Positions 21,979 to 33,528 of a DNA stretch of 64,000 bases are shown piece after piece (the first letter of the stretch is position 1; each line of letters starts with the position of its first letter). The translations under genes were made by a program, and so were the position numbers. This stretch comes from Fonsecaea monophora. Lineage: Eukaryota > Ascomycota > Eurotiomycetes > Chaetothyriales > Herpotrichiellaceae. Where the stretch lies: positions 62,001 to 126,000 of the forward strand of contig NW_019174013.1 in assembly GCF_001642475.1 (NCBI RefSeq), in the 5' to 3' direction. A model generated the notes under the pieces. That model was not told the origin of the DNA, searched no databases, and saw only the letters and a list, made by a program, of their open reading frames with translations.

Positions 21979-24639
21979 CTTTCCCTGGCGGGAGCATTGA
22001 GGAGTCTCAAGTCTGATCATCGCGCAGCCTTGCCAGAGTGAATTACCAGATCTGCGAAGACAGCGATAGTGCTGCTTCCCATTTTGTTCGCGGGTGGAGA
22101 AAGGCGGCCTGTGAGGTGAGTTCCTTCTGGTGAGACGTCCTGGAGTCTCATGGCCGCAAGGCAAAGCGGCCCGTCCAGGTTCTAGCCACTGAGTAATGGA
22201 AGTGGCTCGCCAGGTATTCGTCGATGAATCCCAAGTTCACTCAAGCCAGCCGCATTGGCTTACCTAAAGTGTGGCATTCTTCAATGAGCTATACCTGATC
22301 CAGTGTTTGTCCAACTCTCCAGAGTATTGGCTGGGCGTTTGGTGGTCCGTGCGCTGAACATCTCTCATAGGTTAGATTTGGCTGTCCCTTGCTGGACTCC
22401 CTGCAGAATTTAGGCTCTCCAACTGTCTGACAGCCTATCATAACAATCCATCAGCCTGGGTTCGGCGATCCCGTCGCCAGGGTCCTGCAAAGGTGGTGAA
22501 TTGCAAATGGCATATTCGGTAAGGCTTGCTTTCTGCACTTCCATAATCCGAATCTCATCGGCGAATCTCTGTCAGCGTTCAGACGCTCCCCGAAAACAGG
22601 TGCAATTCCTGATTGTGGAAATTTTTGGCTGGCGGCAGCGGTTTTTGCACCAGGGAAAAAGAGGGGGTTGCCAATTGCCGACACGGAAAAGCTTCACATG
22701 ATAAGCATAGCCATCAGACCTCGTGAATGTGATGGATGTGATGGTGTGACAGGCCCGGACCGATCGCTGACAGTCGACATGTCACTTCATTCGCCCGGGT
22801 CTGGGGACGTGGTTCGGCTCGTGCAATGTTGTCATCTGGCGATGGCGACTTCGTTATCAGGAAATTTTTCGGCTCTTTGGAGAGGGGCCGTCCAGTTTTG
22901 TGTTGCAACTTCCCAAAACTCCCAGACCATCAGAGATTTGGTCGCAACGTGTATCAATCGTTGCCTGGGTGGGAAAATTCACCCCTCTCCATCCTCCAGC
23001 AACGCTTGTCGCGCATGTGGTTGGCAGAGGGGTTTAGTGTCGGTATCTTGAGGCTATCTTCAAAGCGGTATGTGTATCATCAAAGGTATCCTGGTCGGCA
23101 TCAAGCGGCCAAGAGCCCCTTGTGCAGATGTGGTGAGTGTAGGTGATCGTTGTGTTTGTGGGGGCAAATGTGGTACGTAGATGTCCGTATAGGCATGATC
23201 CGGCACGGGGCTTTTGATGTACAATCTTGGGAAAGTGAACTCGCTTCGAGTCCCAAAGGATCCGAAGGTGACCGACTCAATGTGCTGTCGAGAAAAGAGC
23301 TGCTCCCTTGGAAAGACCGGATGCGTGGGCTGTGGGCAGCCCGGGTAGTGTCTCCTGGTGCAATTGATTAGAGAGAGAGATGAGGCTCGTAGGAACAGCT
23401 CTCGCCCTGGGACCTGTGTCACAAATACTGAGCATGATAAAGGACTGCTAGATAGTCCACGGCATTAACATTGAGACAGGGAGAGCTATAGGGCACACCG
23501 CAGAACAATGCGGAGGAGTGATATAACGATAATATCTCTGTGAGATGGGACGAGCATGTCGGCCGTAAAGGCGAGGGAGGTTCGTGTTTAAATACGACAA
23601 GACGCAGAACATCATGAAGTGTACTGGGCTCGGTGCACAGCACGAAAGGAGTAAAGGGAAAGTGTGGTTGACGAGGTTGGCGCTGGTCTGGCTGGCTGGC
23701 TGGCTGGGATCTCACATGCAAACCAAAATGCCCAAGAATTCAACCTCGGAATATTCGGCCCCAGACGAAAACAACAGATACAACGGCCAAAGGTTGGTCA
23801 CGGCATGCGCCATCGGGCTCAGCGAATATCATTGCGAGATTCACTGGACAGTCAAGAGTCTAGGTCGATAACGCCTGGGTTTATAGATATGGAAGCCGCG
23901 ATAAAATCCCTGAGCGCGATGCTGTGGGTGCTGGCTGCGCTCATGTCCAGTGACATACGAAAGTCTGGATGTTGTTCACCAAATCCACTCCGCTGGTTGC
24001 TCTCGAGTTCCGTCGACCTGACAAGAAGGCTAATAGACAAACAACATTAATACCTTTGCAAATTGTAAATGCACCAGCCCGAAAACTCCCCTATGAGGAC
24101 AGTAGGGTGTCTAGCAGTGGTCTACTCGCCAAGTGTGCACCAATGCCCTTCCTCGACTTCGTGACGTGAACTAATCCCTTCTCTCGAGCTCAGATGGTGG
24201 CCAAAGAACACGGGACACAAAAACAGAGGGGTGGTAACAAGACAGACAAAAACCACAAGGACGAATCTCAGACACATCTGGGCACAAAACGGGGGAAGAA
24301 TGGAGGATTCACGCAGGGTAGTGTGGATGTGCCTCGAGGCTGCTGGAGAAAGGGGCAGACAGCCCATTGGAAGGTAGCATAGTCGAGGTGCTCAAGGTGA
24401 GCAGAAGGGTGAATTGCAAGCAGGTTAAAGGCACCAAGGGCAATCCACGAAGTAGCGGAATGGACTGTCTGCAGAACTCAGGCAACGTATATGTTGTTTG
24501 ATCCGATGCCTCACCTACCATTGCGCCCTCGGTCAAATGCACCAGGCGCGATGGGAAGCTGCGGCATTGTAACGATATAGTTCTGCTCTTTCGAGGTTCC
24601 GTTGACATGTTTCAGAATCTGATTTTGATATTGTCACAT
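21979..24639. other. Gene-poor stretch of about 2.7 kb
   Basis: No frame shows family resemblance. Notable are a CTGG microsatellite at 23687-23708 and alternating GATG/TGATG runs near 22730. An upstream exon of the regulator ending at 21978 could lie in the first few hundred bases. Confidence 0.45.
23687..23708 (+). repeat. CTGG tetranucleotide microsatellite
   Basis: About five tandem CTGG units. Confidence 0.8.
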
Positions 24640-25211
24640 CTATAGTTTGGCTTTGGCAGCACCGCCAGCTTTTGAGAGAATGGGTTCCATCTTTGTTGCT
24701 GTTCATGCTCGTTAGCTCTCCATCCTCTCGCCGCCCAACGTTGACAGACGTACCTTTCATGATATTTCCCTTGATCTTCAATTTTCCACCCATAAATAGC
24801 GCCTGGGCTTTCGTCTTGCCGACGAGTAATTTGCCAAAGTTCTCGTCGGAGAGGTGAAGTGTCACTGTTAACCTCGTTTAGTCTTTCCTGTCTTCTCTTC
24901 TCCACTGGTGGCCGGGTGAAAACTTACCATCAGCCTTCTTGCCCGCGGGGGCCTCGCCCTTGCCAACCTTTCCAGTCTCTTTGAGATCGATATACCACGC
25001 CTCTTCCTTGCCGCTGCTGTTGGTCAGCTTGAAGGCGAAAACGGCGCCTCCTTGCTTGATGGCACTCTTCCGCTCGGCATCGTTGGAGGCGAGGGACTCA
25101 TTGATGGCATCAAAGGCCACGGAGGAAGGAAAGGCGTCTGAAGGCTGCAGTTAGTTCTGTCACGTCTTGGGTACAAAGTGTGAAGGGCTGCTTACCGTCC
25201 TTGAGAGACAT
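24640..25211 (-). CDS. Peroxisomal SCP2 sterol/lipid-binding domain protein
   Basis: Exons 25211-25196, 25137-24928, 24864-24754 and 24698-24640 (introns of 58, 63 and 55 nt), 131 aa. The first exon is only 16 nt (MSLKD). The whole protein is one SCP2 domain: AFDAINESLA, GGAVFAFKLTN, WYIDLKETGKVGKG, DVTLHLSDENFGKLLVGK, AQALFMGGKLKIKGNIMK, ending MEPILSKAGGAAKAKL. The last three residues AKL are a PTS1-type peroxisomal signal. Relatives such as yeast POX18-type proteins bind fatty acyl chains or sterols in peroxisomes. The acceptor at 24699 was chosen because the alternative 8 nt downstream shifts frame and loses the conserved tail. Confidence 0.92.
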
Positions 25212-25982
25212 TCTGTAGCAGACTCCGGGATTAGAAGGAGAGGACTGGGAGACACGGAAAACTCAGTGATGGTGAAAACGCCGGGTAGGGAGAAAGCACA
25301 AGACGAAACGGGTCGGCTCAAGAGGTATTCGAGCGTGACGAACTCGATATTTATGGAGATGGGAGCAAGAGTTGCAGTCGGGAATGATCACATGGCCATT
25401 GTGCAGATGAGCCGCGAGGACGGAAACCGAAGATGAAGTCATCTTGCGCTTAGGAAAACATGTGAAAGCCCCTGCCACCAGCTTTCGTTTCCAACGCCGA
25501 GGCTCAATCCGCACCACCTCACTTTTCCTGCTACGCCATGGGTTCGCTGCGAATACATGTCCGATGTCGCACCCTACATACGCAATCATGCTGAGATGTA
25601 TTTCTTATAGAGAACGCGTGACTCGGAAGAATCTGCAGTATTCAGTCCTTTCATCAAAGGATATTAGCTCAGGACTTTCTTAGAGAGTCATTGCGAGCCA
25701 CGAAGAATATTTCTGAAGACGGCGCAAATACTGAAATACTAAAACGCCCGAGGTTCCTTCCACAGTCGCTTTCCCTGGTGCCAACCAATATATCAGTCTT
25801 GAGGTTAGAACGATCAGAACATTCAGGGAGACGCGACGCAAATATAATATGTTTTGTGTGAGATAAAGTAGGGAGGGCACGGTCTACCTTATCAACACGT
25901 TTTCTATACAAAAAGTCTGGGTATCATTGCTTTTTGGGGATCCCACGGAACACTGCGTGATGTTCCACACCGCAGGATCTTC
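25212..25982. other. Intergenic region between CHK1 and SCP2
   Basis: About 770 nt with the SCP2 promoter and CHK1 3' flank; no gene supported. Confidence 0.5.
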
Positions 25983-27663
25983 TCAAAACTCTGGTTTAAC
26001 GATCGCGTCCTGACATAGCACAGCCATGCGCTTGAAAAACCTTCGCCACTCCAACGGGTCACCCGATGCCTTGACGAAACACACCTCTATCAGGCCTTCG
26101 CTGACCACTTCCATTGCAATGTTGCCACTTAAGGGACAGCCACGGCTATCCTGCGTTTTCACCTTGACCAGACACTCATAGTCTTCAGCCGTAGGTCGAG
26201 GAATATTGGGATTCGGCACCCCAAGCCGGCTCAAAGCCTCTAGGATATTGGGGACAAGGAGATTCAACGTCCACCCAGAATAGAACTTCGTCAACCCCGA
26301 AGAGGGTAAAATGTCATGAAACCGCCGAGCCATCTGTGTCCGGCTCAGAGGAACGCTGGGGTTAGACTGAAACTGTGACATCGATGGCTCGTCTTCGAGA
26401 TATTGTGCTGTGGTCATCGACTGTGTTGCCGACGTGAGACCTGCTCCTACTTGCGTGCTTGATATAGCAAGTTGCTTAGGTCGACCCCAGTCAAATAGCA
26501 TATCTTCGCCAGGTGTTTCTGGTTGGGTTGATGCGAATTTGGTCCTGAAAGCCCCATCGATTTCCATCGCGTCTTGATGTCGACTCCTTTGCGTACCTGC
26601 AAAGGGATCTGCATCGAAACTAACATGGAGCGCTTCAAACATATTTGTGGCCATTGTGATCGGGTCCTTCAATCGGCCCTTTTGGTCCATAAATCTGTTT
26701 GGTCTTGTAAACCAGGGATGCCGGCGCACGTCCTCAAGCGAGAAGCGCGTTTTGACGTCGACTCTCATCATACCTCGAAGAAGGGACAGGACCTCGGAGG
26801 GGAGGGAGTCCCACAACTCGTCGGACGGCTTGCCGTTACTCTGGACATACTCGCTAAACTCATTCGGCCTCCCATACTCATCACGACCCTCGATTGGTCT
26901 GCTCCAAGGCGTATTTCCTGCAAGCAAAACAAACAGGACCACTCCACAAGACCAGATATCCGCCACGTTGGCTGCGTAACCACTTCCCTTCGTTCCGCCT
27001 TGCGTACTACACGACAGGACTTCTGGGGCAACGTAGGGTGGACTCCCGCACAGCGTAGTTGCGAGTTTCGTCCGCCCGTGGTATTCGAATAACGTGGCCA
27101 TTCCAAAGTCTGCAATCTTGAGGTCTCCATCCGCAGACAGAAGAACATTTTCGGGTTTGATATCTCGATGAGCCACGCCTTTAGAATGCATGTAGCCGAT
27201 TGCACTGACAAGCTGGGTGAAATAGACGTGTGCAATGTCTTCTGCAACACCAGCATCGGCTTCAATCTTGTCAAAAAGGTCACCGCCCTCGGCCAATTCC
27301 ATTGCTATCCAAAACCAAGCAGGGTCATCACCGTGGTGGTAAAACTCAATGATGTTCTTGTGGAGGCCGATGTGCTTGTGTAGGGATATCTCCATCTCCA
27401 ATTGTTTTTGCTTGATGCGGCCATATTTCTGTGCAAATAGTTTATTGATGAATTTGACTGCAAAGACGGGATTATCGGAGCTGAGAGGAGCGGCTTTCTT
27501 GATGCTGTATGGAATCATCAGCAAATTTCCCTAATGCACTGCAACACTGAGGGCAGGAAGTCAAATACCATGCGTATGCGCCAGAGCCGATGGTGGGAGA
27601 GACAATTCGGAAAGGCAGTTGGGTCGGCAGAGGTGCCAGCTGAGAGTGAGGGATCCCGTTCAT
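25983..27663 (-). CDS. CHK1: DNA-damage checkpoint kinase Chk1
   Basis: Exons 27663-27569 and 27504-25983, 64-nt intron, 538 aa. The join makes the glycine loop TIGSGAYACIKKA, matching Chk1. Kinase landmarks: Lys49 in AVKF, catalytic HRDIKPEN (Asp146), DFG at 164-166, GSPPYVAPE at 186-193, and DIWSCGVVLFVLLAGNTPW. The N-lobe and catalytic loop have the compact Chk1 form. The C-terminal 230 residues contain LSRTQMARRFHDILPSSG and a KA1-like end (LEWRRFFKRMAVLCQD), as in Chk1 regulatory domains. Chk1 is activated by ATR/Mec1 at stalled forks or breaks and restrains Cdc25. It is transcribed away from the E2 gene; the shared region has an MCB element. Confidence 0.92.
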
Positions 27664-28202
27664 GACGGAGGTTGGCGACGATGTTCAGGTCGAGCAGGAC
27701 AATGTTCAAGGCTATGCATTAATCGACGGTAATTCCATGATAGCGGTACGCCTCCAAATGGTTTACCACGCGGAGCAACGCGTCGGGTTACAGACTGAGG
27801 CGCGACAACAGTAATGAAGTGGTTGACCGAAGCCCCGGGTTACGCCCCACGCGCAGTCGACGTCATTTGGGGGGCTGCTTCACAGTGCTGTTACTACAGC
27901 GACCAAAAAGTCGACCACTGAGGGTAAACAATCTTCCCTACCATTTGTAACTTTCTTGGGCGCAGTCGATCTTGCCAGCACAAGCACGACTCAACTCAAC
28001 AACTTCACCCTTCGCTTTCCCTGATCATCTTGACATCTTTTTCATCTTTTACTTATCCTCAGTTCCAGTCATTACTCTCCGTATTGCGGGTCTACAACCA
28101 CTGCTGTCAAAACTGTAGTTGTCCAGACCATTCTTCCGTTTTCAGCATTCCTTTACTCGCATTCTGGCCGCTTGCAGCCCGCAGCTTAAATACAGCTCCA
28201 AC
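27664..28202. other. Divergent promoter region of CHK1 and UBC11
   Basis: 539 nt between the two start codons, with several CG-rich motifs (an ACGCGT at 27778-27783 and a GACGTCAT near 27861) and a pyrimidine-rich leader before the E2 gene. Confidence 0.55.
27778..27783 (+). promoter_or_regulatory. Possible MCB cell-cycle box
   Basis: ACGCGT, the MBF-binding core, located between two cell-cycle genes. One occurrence of a 6-mer is weak evidence on its own. Confidence 0.3.
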
Positions 28203-28859
28203 ATGGATTTCTCGCTTGAGGACTCACAGAACGCTGCTCCAGGATACCCTAACATGGCTGAGCAACAGAAACTCAGTGCCTTGCCCAGGAAAGCAGACAC
28301 CCAGAGTGTCACCAAACGGTAGGACCACTCTCTTCCCTCACTGCGTTCAAAGCACGGGGCTTATCAAGCAGACTTCAATCCGAACTTATGAGCCTCATGA
28401 TGTCTCCCACGCCGGGCATCTCTGCCTTCCCTGACACCGACGGCAACATGTTGCACTGGACCGCCACTCTGATCGGGCCCAGAGATACAGCCTATGCAGA
28501 CCTCACCTTCAAACTCAGCTTCGAATTCCCCAACAACTATCCTTACCGTGCCCCCACCGTCATCTTCAAGACACCGGTCTACCATCCCAACATCGACTTC
28601 AGCGGAAGGATATGCCTCGACATTTTAAAGGACAAGTGGAGTGCTGTTTACAATGTCCAAACCGTGCTGTTAAGTCTACAGAGTTTACTGGGAGAGCCCA
28701 ACAAGTATGGTTTTGCTTGTGTTTGAAAAATAAACTGCGATACTGATACTCGAGTGCAGTTCCAGTCCGCTGAACAGCGAAGCCGCCCAACTTCACCAGA
28801 GTGACCCTGAGGAATTCCAGCGAAAGGTCTTGGCTCGTCACCAGGATCTTGATGACTAG
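28203..28859 (+). CDS. UBC11: Ubiquitin-conjugating enzyme E2 C (UBE2C/UbcH10 type)
   Basis: Exons 28203-28318, 28372-28704 and 28760-28859 (introns of 53 and 55 nt), 182 aa. The UBC fold follows a 30-residue N-terminal extension, which is characteristic of UBE2C. Key sites: FPNNYPYRAPTVIFKTPVYH, HPN at 110-112, active-site Cys120 in GRICLDILKDKWS, and VQTVLLSLQSLLGEPN. UBE2C enzymes start ubiquitin chains on substrates of the anaphase-promoting complex, such as cyclin B and securin, for mitotic exit. The last exon gives NSSPLNSEAA and DPEEFQRKVLARH, matching the family C-terminus. Confidence 0.93.
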
Positions 28860-29261
28860 ACATGGAGTTAATGTGCACGAGCACGATCTTGGCCATTGCT
28901 ATGGAGTTCGCCATGACTGGACATGATGGCTACGCGCATACCCCTTGCATTGGTTCATAAGCGTTGGGCGTTGGTGCGACGTTGTTTCATTTTAAGGTGG
29001 TGGTGATTGAGCGCGGTTTAGGGGTATATCCTACAGGTCAACAAAGGGTGTGCTCGAACAAGCGAAGGACGTCCTGGTGCTGGTCTTTGAAGTCATGCCC
29101 TTGAAGTTTTGTATCCACACAGGCGTAAAATATACAACATTGCATCCTTTGATGTTTCCTCATTGTGCCCAGATCTTCCCTATATGTTTTTCCGGCAATT
29201 CCAGGTTACATTGTGCTCCGATGCCGCTGTTCCAAAGCACTTTTCTGTCAGCATGCCGTAG
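28860..29261. other. Convergent intergenic region
   Basis: About 400 nt between the stop codons of UBC11 and the aldo-keto reductase; holds both 3' ends. Confidence 0.5.
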
Positions 29262-30631
29262 TCAGAGTTTCTCGTCGACCATGAAGCGGCTACTGCCATC
29301 ATCCAATCCCTCAAAAAGTTCGACACCCCAACTCTTGCTTGGGTTGTTGAACCTTGACCTCTTGTCCTGCTCTACGATCTTCAGCATCTCCTTGTCCGTG
29401 AAAGACACCTTGAGCGACCTCAGATTCTCCTCGATCCGATCTCGATGCACACTTTTGGGTATGACAATGGTTCCGCGCTGCCTGCCCCAGGCGAGGATAG
29501 CCTGCGCGGTGGTGACGTTCTTTGTGGCGGCGAGGTCGGTCCAGAAGGGGTCCTCGAGGATGGGGGGTAGGTCCGAGTACTTGCCGTCGTAGGTAGGGTT
29601 CATGTTTGCGAGGGGCGAGTAGGCGATGACGGTGATGTTGTTCTTGAGGTGCCAGTCGACAAACTCCTGCTGCTGCAGGTATGGGTGGGTCTCAAACTCG
29701 TGGGCCAGCGGCCGGATCTTGCACTTGGCCAGCAGGCTGTCCAGCTGGCGCGGCGAGAAGTTGGACACCCCGATGTGCCGGGTCAGGTTGGCCGCCACCA
29801 GCTCCTCCATGGCGGCCCATGTGTCGTGGATGCTCGTGTCCTGGTCGATGACGGTGCGGCCGGGTTTTTGGCCCGGCAAGAACGCCACGGGCCAGTGCAT
29901 CAGGTACAGATCCAGGTAGGGGACGTGCAGGTCGCGGAGCGTCTTCTCCAGCGCCGGCCGCACGTTCTTGGGCTGGTGCGCCGTGTTCCACAGTTTGGAT
30001 GTGATCCAGTACTTGTGGCGCGAGGGGGCTGCGGACGAGTTGCTGAGTGTGCGTCCGACAAAGTCTTCATTGTCTATCGAGAGTTGTCAGCCTCGTTTTG
30101 ACCTTTGTCAAGATCAAACTCTGACTAATCCCTTCCCAAGTGAGGAGGAATGGGATCTTTGTAAGACTCGAATAAATCTCCCTGGGGTTGTTAGGCGTTC
30201 CGACTTACCATAAGCAGCAGCCGAATCGAGGTGTTTGTATCCCGCCTCGAAAGCATATTCGACAGCGTTTGAAGCCTGCAGTAAAAGATTTCCCACGGGA
30301 ATATCAATGTCAGCATTTTGATAAGTGTTCCCTTCTCAGACACGTTAAAAAAACCCCCCAGGGTTTCTACGATGGTGGGGGAATTTCAATACAAAAATAA
30401 CAACACGACGGTGGTGATAACGGGGGAGAAACGGACATCTTCGTCCTTGGAATTCCATAACCCCAAGCCAACATGCGGGATCTCTTTGATCGGAGTTTTT
30501 GATAGAGGGTGTTGGTGGATGGGGACCTGGTCTTCCGCCAGCGACGCAGGCAGAAGCGTTGTCACTAGACAGAGACTCAGACTGAGACTGATGGAGAGCG
30601 CAAGGAAATGTGGGGACGAATGTTGTCGCAT
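29262..30631 (-). CDS. Aldo-keto reductase with N-terminal signal peptide
   Basis: Exons 30631-30437, 30275-30209 and 30073-29262, introns of 161 and 135 nt, 357 aa. The AKR tetrad is complete: Asp82 and Tyr87 in HLDSAAAYDNE, Lys114 in ITSKLW, His147 in LYLMHWPVA. NADP-site features include IPKSVHRDRIEENL near 300. Most AKRs are cytosolic and about 320 aa; this one has an extra N-terminus with a strong hydrophobic run (SLSLSLCLVTTLLPASLA), predicting entry to the secretory path or membrane anchoring. The first donor is GTCCGT, weaker than usual, but it joins KDED to ASNAVEYAFEAGY exactly as in the family. Likely reduces small aldehydes or ketones; substrate unknown. Confidence 0.88.
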
Positions 30632-32165
30632 TTTGACCACCGCAGAAATTCGATGAAATTGAGAGGTTGGTTATTTGATTCAATGGATCAAGAGAGAGCA
30701 CAGAAATGATGATGTCTCTTCTCACTCGGACGGAATGGACTGAGTTGGATTGCACATGTAAGGATGTAGCAGAATGGCGTCTTGCGTGTATAGCGGAGCG
30801 TGAGGCGACCAGTGCTCGATCTTAATGTCGTCATCCTCATACTTCATTTGTACAAGTGCCCCAAGGCGGGCCGGACAGCGCATCCGCGAATAGCGCATGG
30901 CGTATAGGACTAGCGAATGACTAGATAATCCACCTACCGACCTATTCAAACAACATGCCATCCATCGAGCCATGTACGAGTGTGTGCAGCATAAAGAAAG
31001 ATTGTAGCGCCCGAAAAAGAGACAAGATATGTCAACCTCCAGACCTGATCAGCCCCACTTTTTATTAATAGATAAATATTAACACCACAGAAATCCTTCC
31101 ACAATTCCTCGCCAGAACTGGTCAAACTAGCATTCGGCTTGCAGGCGTTCTGATGACGAATTGTCAACAACCGATCCTCCCTCCGAGCGATATAAATACA
31201 GATACAAGGGGTATACAGTTAGTATCACTGACCTCCCTACCTCGTCCTCCTCCTCCTCCCTCCTCCGCCGAACCGAATAAAAAAACCCTGCGAACCCGGG
31301 TTTTAGCTCACCACATCCTCCTGTTCAACTGGAGGATGTGGCAGAGTTTTTGCTTTTCGTCCGCAATGTCTTCTGAAAAAATGTTCCTAATTTCTCTATT
31401 GGACTGAGAAAACAAAGCCCTAAATCTAATGTGTATAGATCATATACGCCTGTCAAGCCTCTCTAGATCTGCATTGCGTGTTTGCTTCAAGTCAGTAGCC
31501 GGCCTTGGGACAGGGGGAATGTCGAGAATGCACTGATCTATGCTGCTGCACGGAGCCATGTGTCTGTGGAGACTAAGTATTGCCCACTAGAGACAGTCTG
31601 ATCAACTGATGGTTAATCATATATATCGAGCCATGGAACACCGTGAGAGCACTGACAGTCAAAGGTAAAGACAGTTTTGCTGCACCAACACCTTGGTACT
31701 GACCTTCTTCAACAGGGACTCGAAGCTCTCATGCAGCCTGGTCTGGCAGCAGTATGTGTAGAGACCAAAACACCGAATGAAAATCATCCGTCTCCTTTGA
31801 CTTCCTCCAGAGTAATCAAAGAAGTGTGATGTTAATGGGAAGGAGAGTCGCGTCTATGTCTCTGGTCTCGATAAGTCCGTGCACTTTATCATGGCTCGCG
31901 ACGCCTCTGACGAAACTCCAGTCACCAAAGGGTCGTCTGAATCCAACGGCAGTGTCATGATTCTGTTTACAGAAGAGATGAAAGACTGGTTCGAGATGGC
32001 TTTCCGCTCCCAGTCGGAGGAACATACTGTTGATTTCAATAAGGGCTTCGTCATGGCTGTTGATAGCGATATGCCTTGATTTGGCAGAGGTCGCATCGAG
32101 AAGTCGGGCTACGATCATGCCTACTCACCTGGAGTGTTCATGAGTAAACTGGTATGGGAACTATT

Positions 32166-32306
32166 TCTGAAAGGAAAAGAAAAGTACAAAAAACGGAGAG
32201 AGGAAACGAGAAGATAAAAAAACAAAGACAATGTGGGAAGAAAAAAATGAAGAAAAAGCAAAAGACAAGAAAAAAACCTTGGGAAAAAGGAAAAGACAAA
32301 AAACAT
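32166..32306 (+). repeat. Purine-rich low-complexity tract
   Basis: About 140 nt almost entirely A and G with long A runs. The lysine-rich open frame across it is a composition artefact. Confidence 0.7.
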
Positions 32307-33430
32307 AGTATGAGGGCCAGGTTGCCCTGGCCAGAAATGGCCTGAGTAACCCGCGACTCATATCTGCATTTCGGTAGAAATCATCATCACGACGGCTTTT
32401 CCACCCCAACCATACATCATCTTTCAAATCCCTCCTCTTTTAGAGCCTCTCGGTCGGATTGACCTGTTCTCACGCGCACCCATCTCAGATAAAGCGGCCT
32501 TGCCCTTCCACAAGGCTGCACCCCCTTTTTTTCCATTCTACCCGCGGCGCCTCTTCTTGGGCACGAGACTGCAAAGGGAAAATAAATGGGTGCCTCTGGA
32601 TTCCGGATGAAAGGTGGCCTATTAGGAGACTTGGGTCGAATAGCATCGGAGGGCCAGCTTTTGTGTAACGTGCTGCTGTCAGTAAAGCTTTGCACGGCTA
32701 CCTAAAGTATCTAACCTGGTAAACGACTGAGGGCCTGATGCCGGATTATAACCCCTCCATAGGCCCTCATCCCGCAAGCCCGCAGGGTGCAGGCAAACTG
32801 CGGAAACAATACCGCCCGTTTCGATGATGATGATGATGCGTATACCTCGTACTCGGTCTAGGATCTCATGCTACACATCCCTCTTCATTGTGATAGGGAT
32901 ACCGAGTACCATATTCCTATCCCGCGACACACCAAAAAAGGCAGTAGTCTCTTTTGGCCCCCCGTGTGGCGGCGGGCTGCTGGCTAGCTGGACTGCGGAC
33001 TACAAGTATAAGCTCCCTGGCACCATCCTAATCAGGAACGATACCCTCTTCCGGTTAATCAGAGCCTAACTAGCACACCCCCCGCGTGCCCCGTTGGGGG
33101 GACCGGGACGACATTCCACCGCCCATCTGTCCAGATGCGCCAATGATGTCTTGAGCAAGCCGTGTTAATTCGGCCACCCCCCATAATACCCCCCCTGAAA
33201 AACCATCCGGAGGAATCGAGACTAAGTCCTACGCTTATTTGTTGTCGATCGCCGCAGGCCCTAGCCGGCTAGCAGGGCAAGGGGGTCAGCCTTGTTTGTG
33301 ACCACAGAGTTTGCTTTGCTCTCTTGAGCGAACTTTTCAGCTTCAATTGTAAGTATTCTTGCGCCTTCATGGTGCGCCTTGAAAGTTTGGGCAGCATAGG
33401 TAGGTAGGGAGGTAGGTTCAGAGTAAAAGG

Positions 33431-33437
33431 TATAAAG
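33431..33437 (+). promoter_or_regulatory. TATA box of the cyanamide hydratase-like gene
   Basis: TATAAAG 98 nt before the start codon, well placed for a regulated fungal promoter. Confidence 0.45.
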
Positions 33438-33528
33438 AAGGCAATGTCCAGGTCTACTTCCCTTGAGCTGTTTATCAGCAAAGCGCACCAGAGCACCACG
33501 CAGGACTGAAATCAATCGACCGACAAAA

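Larger units (their letters stand above)
30632..33528. other. Gene-poor stretch of about 2.9 kb
   Basis: No supported gene. It holds a strongly purine-skewed tract (32166-32306), a short GAT run near 32822, and G/C homopolymers near 33085 and 33190. The promoter of the HD protein is at its right end. Confidence 0.5.

Noticed and set aside
32121..32427. Phe/Ser-rich or Lys-rich open frames
   Set aside because: Product of the purine-skewed tract; no real protein composition.
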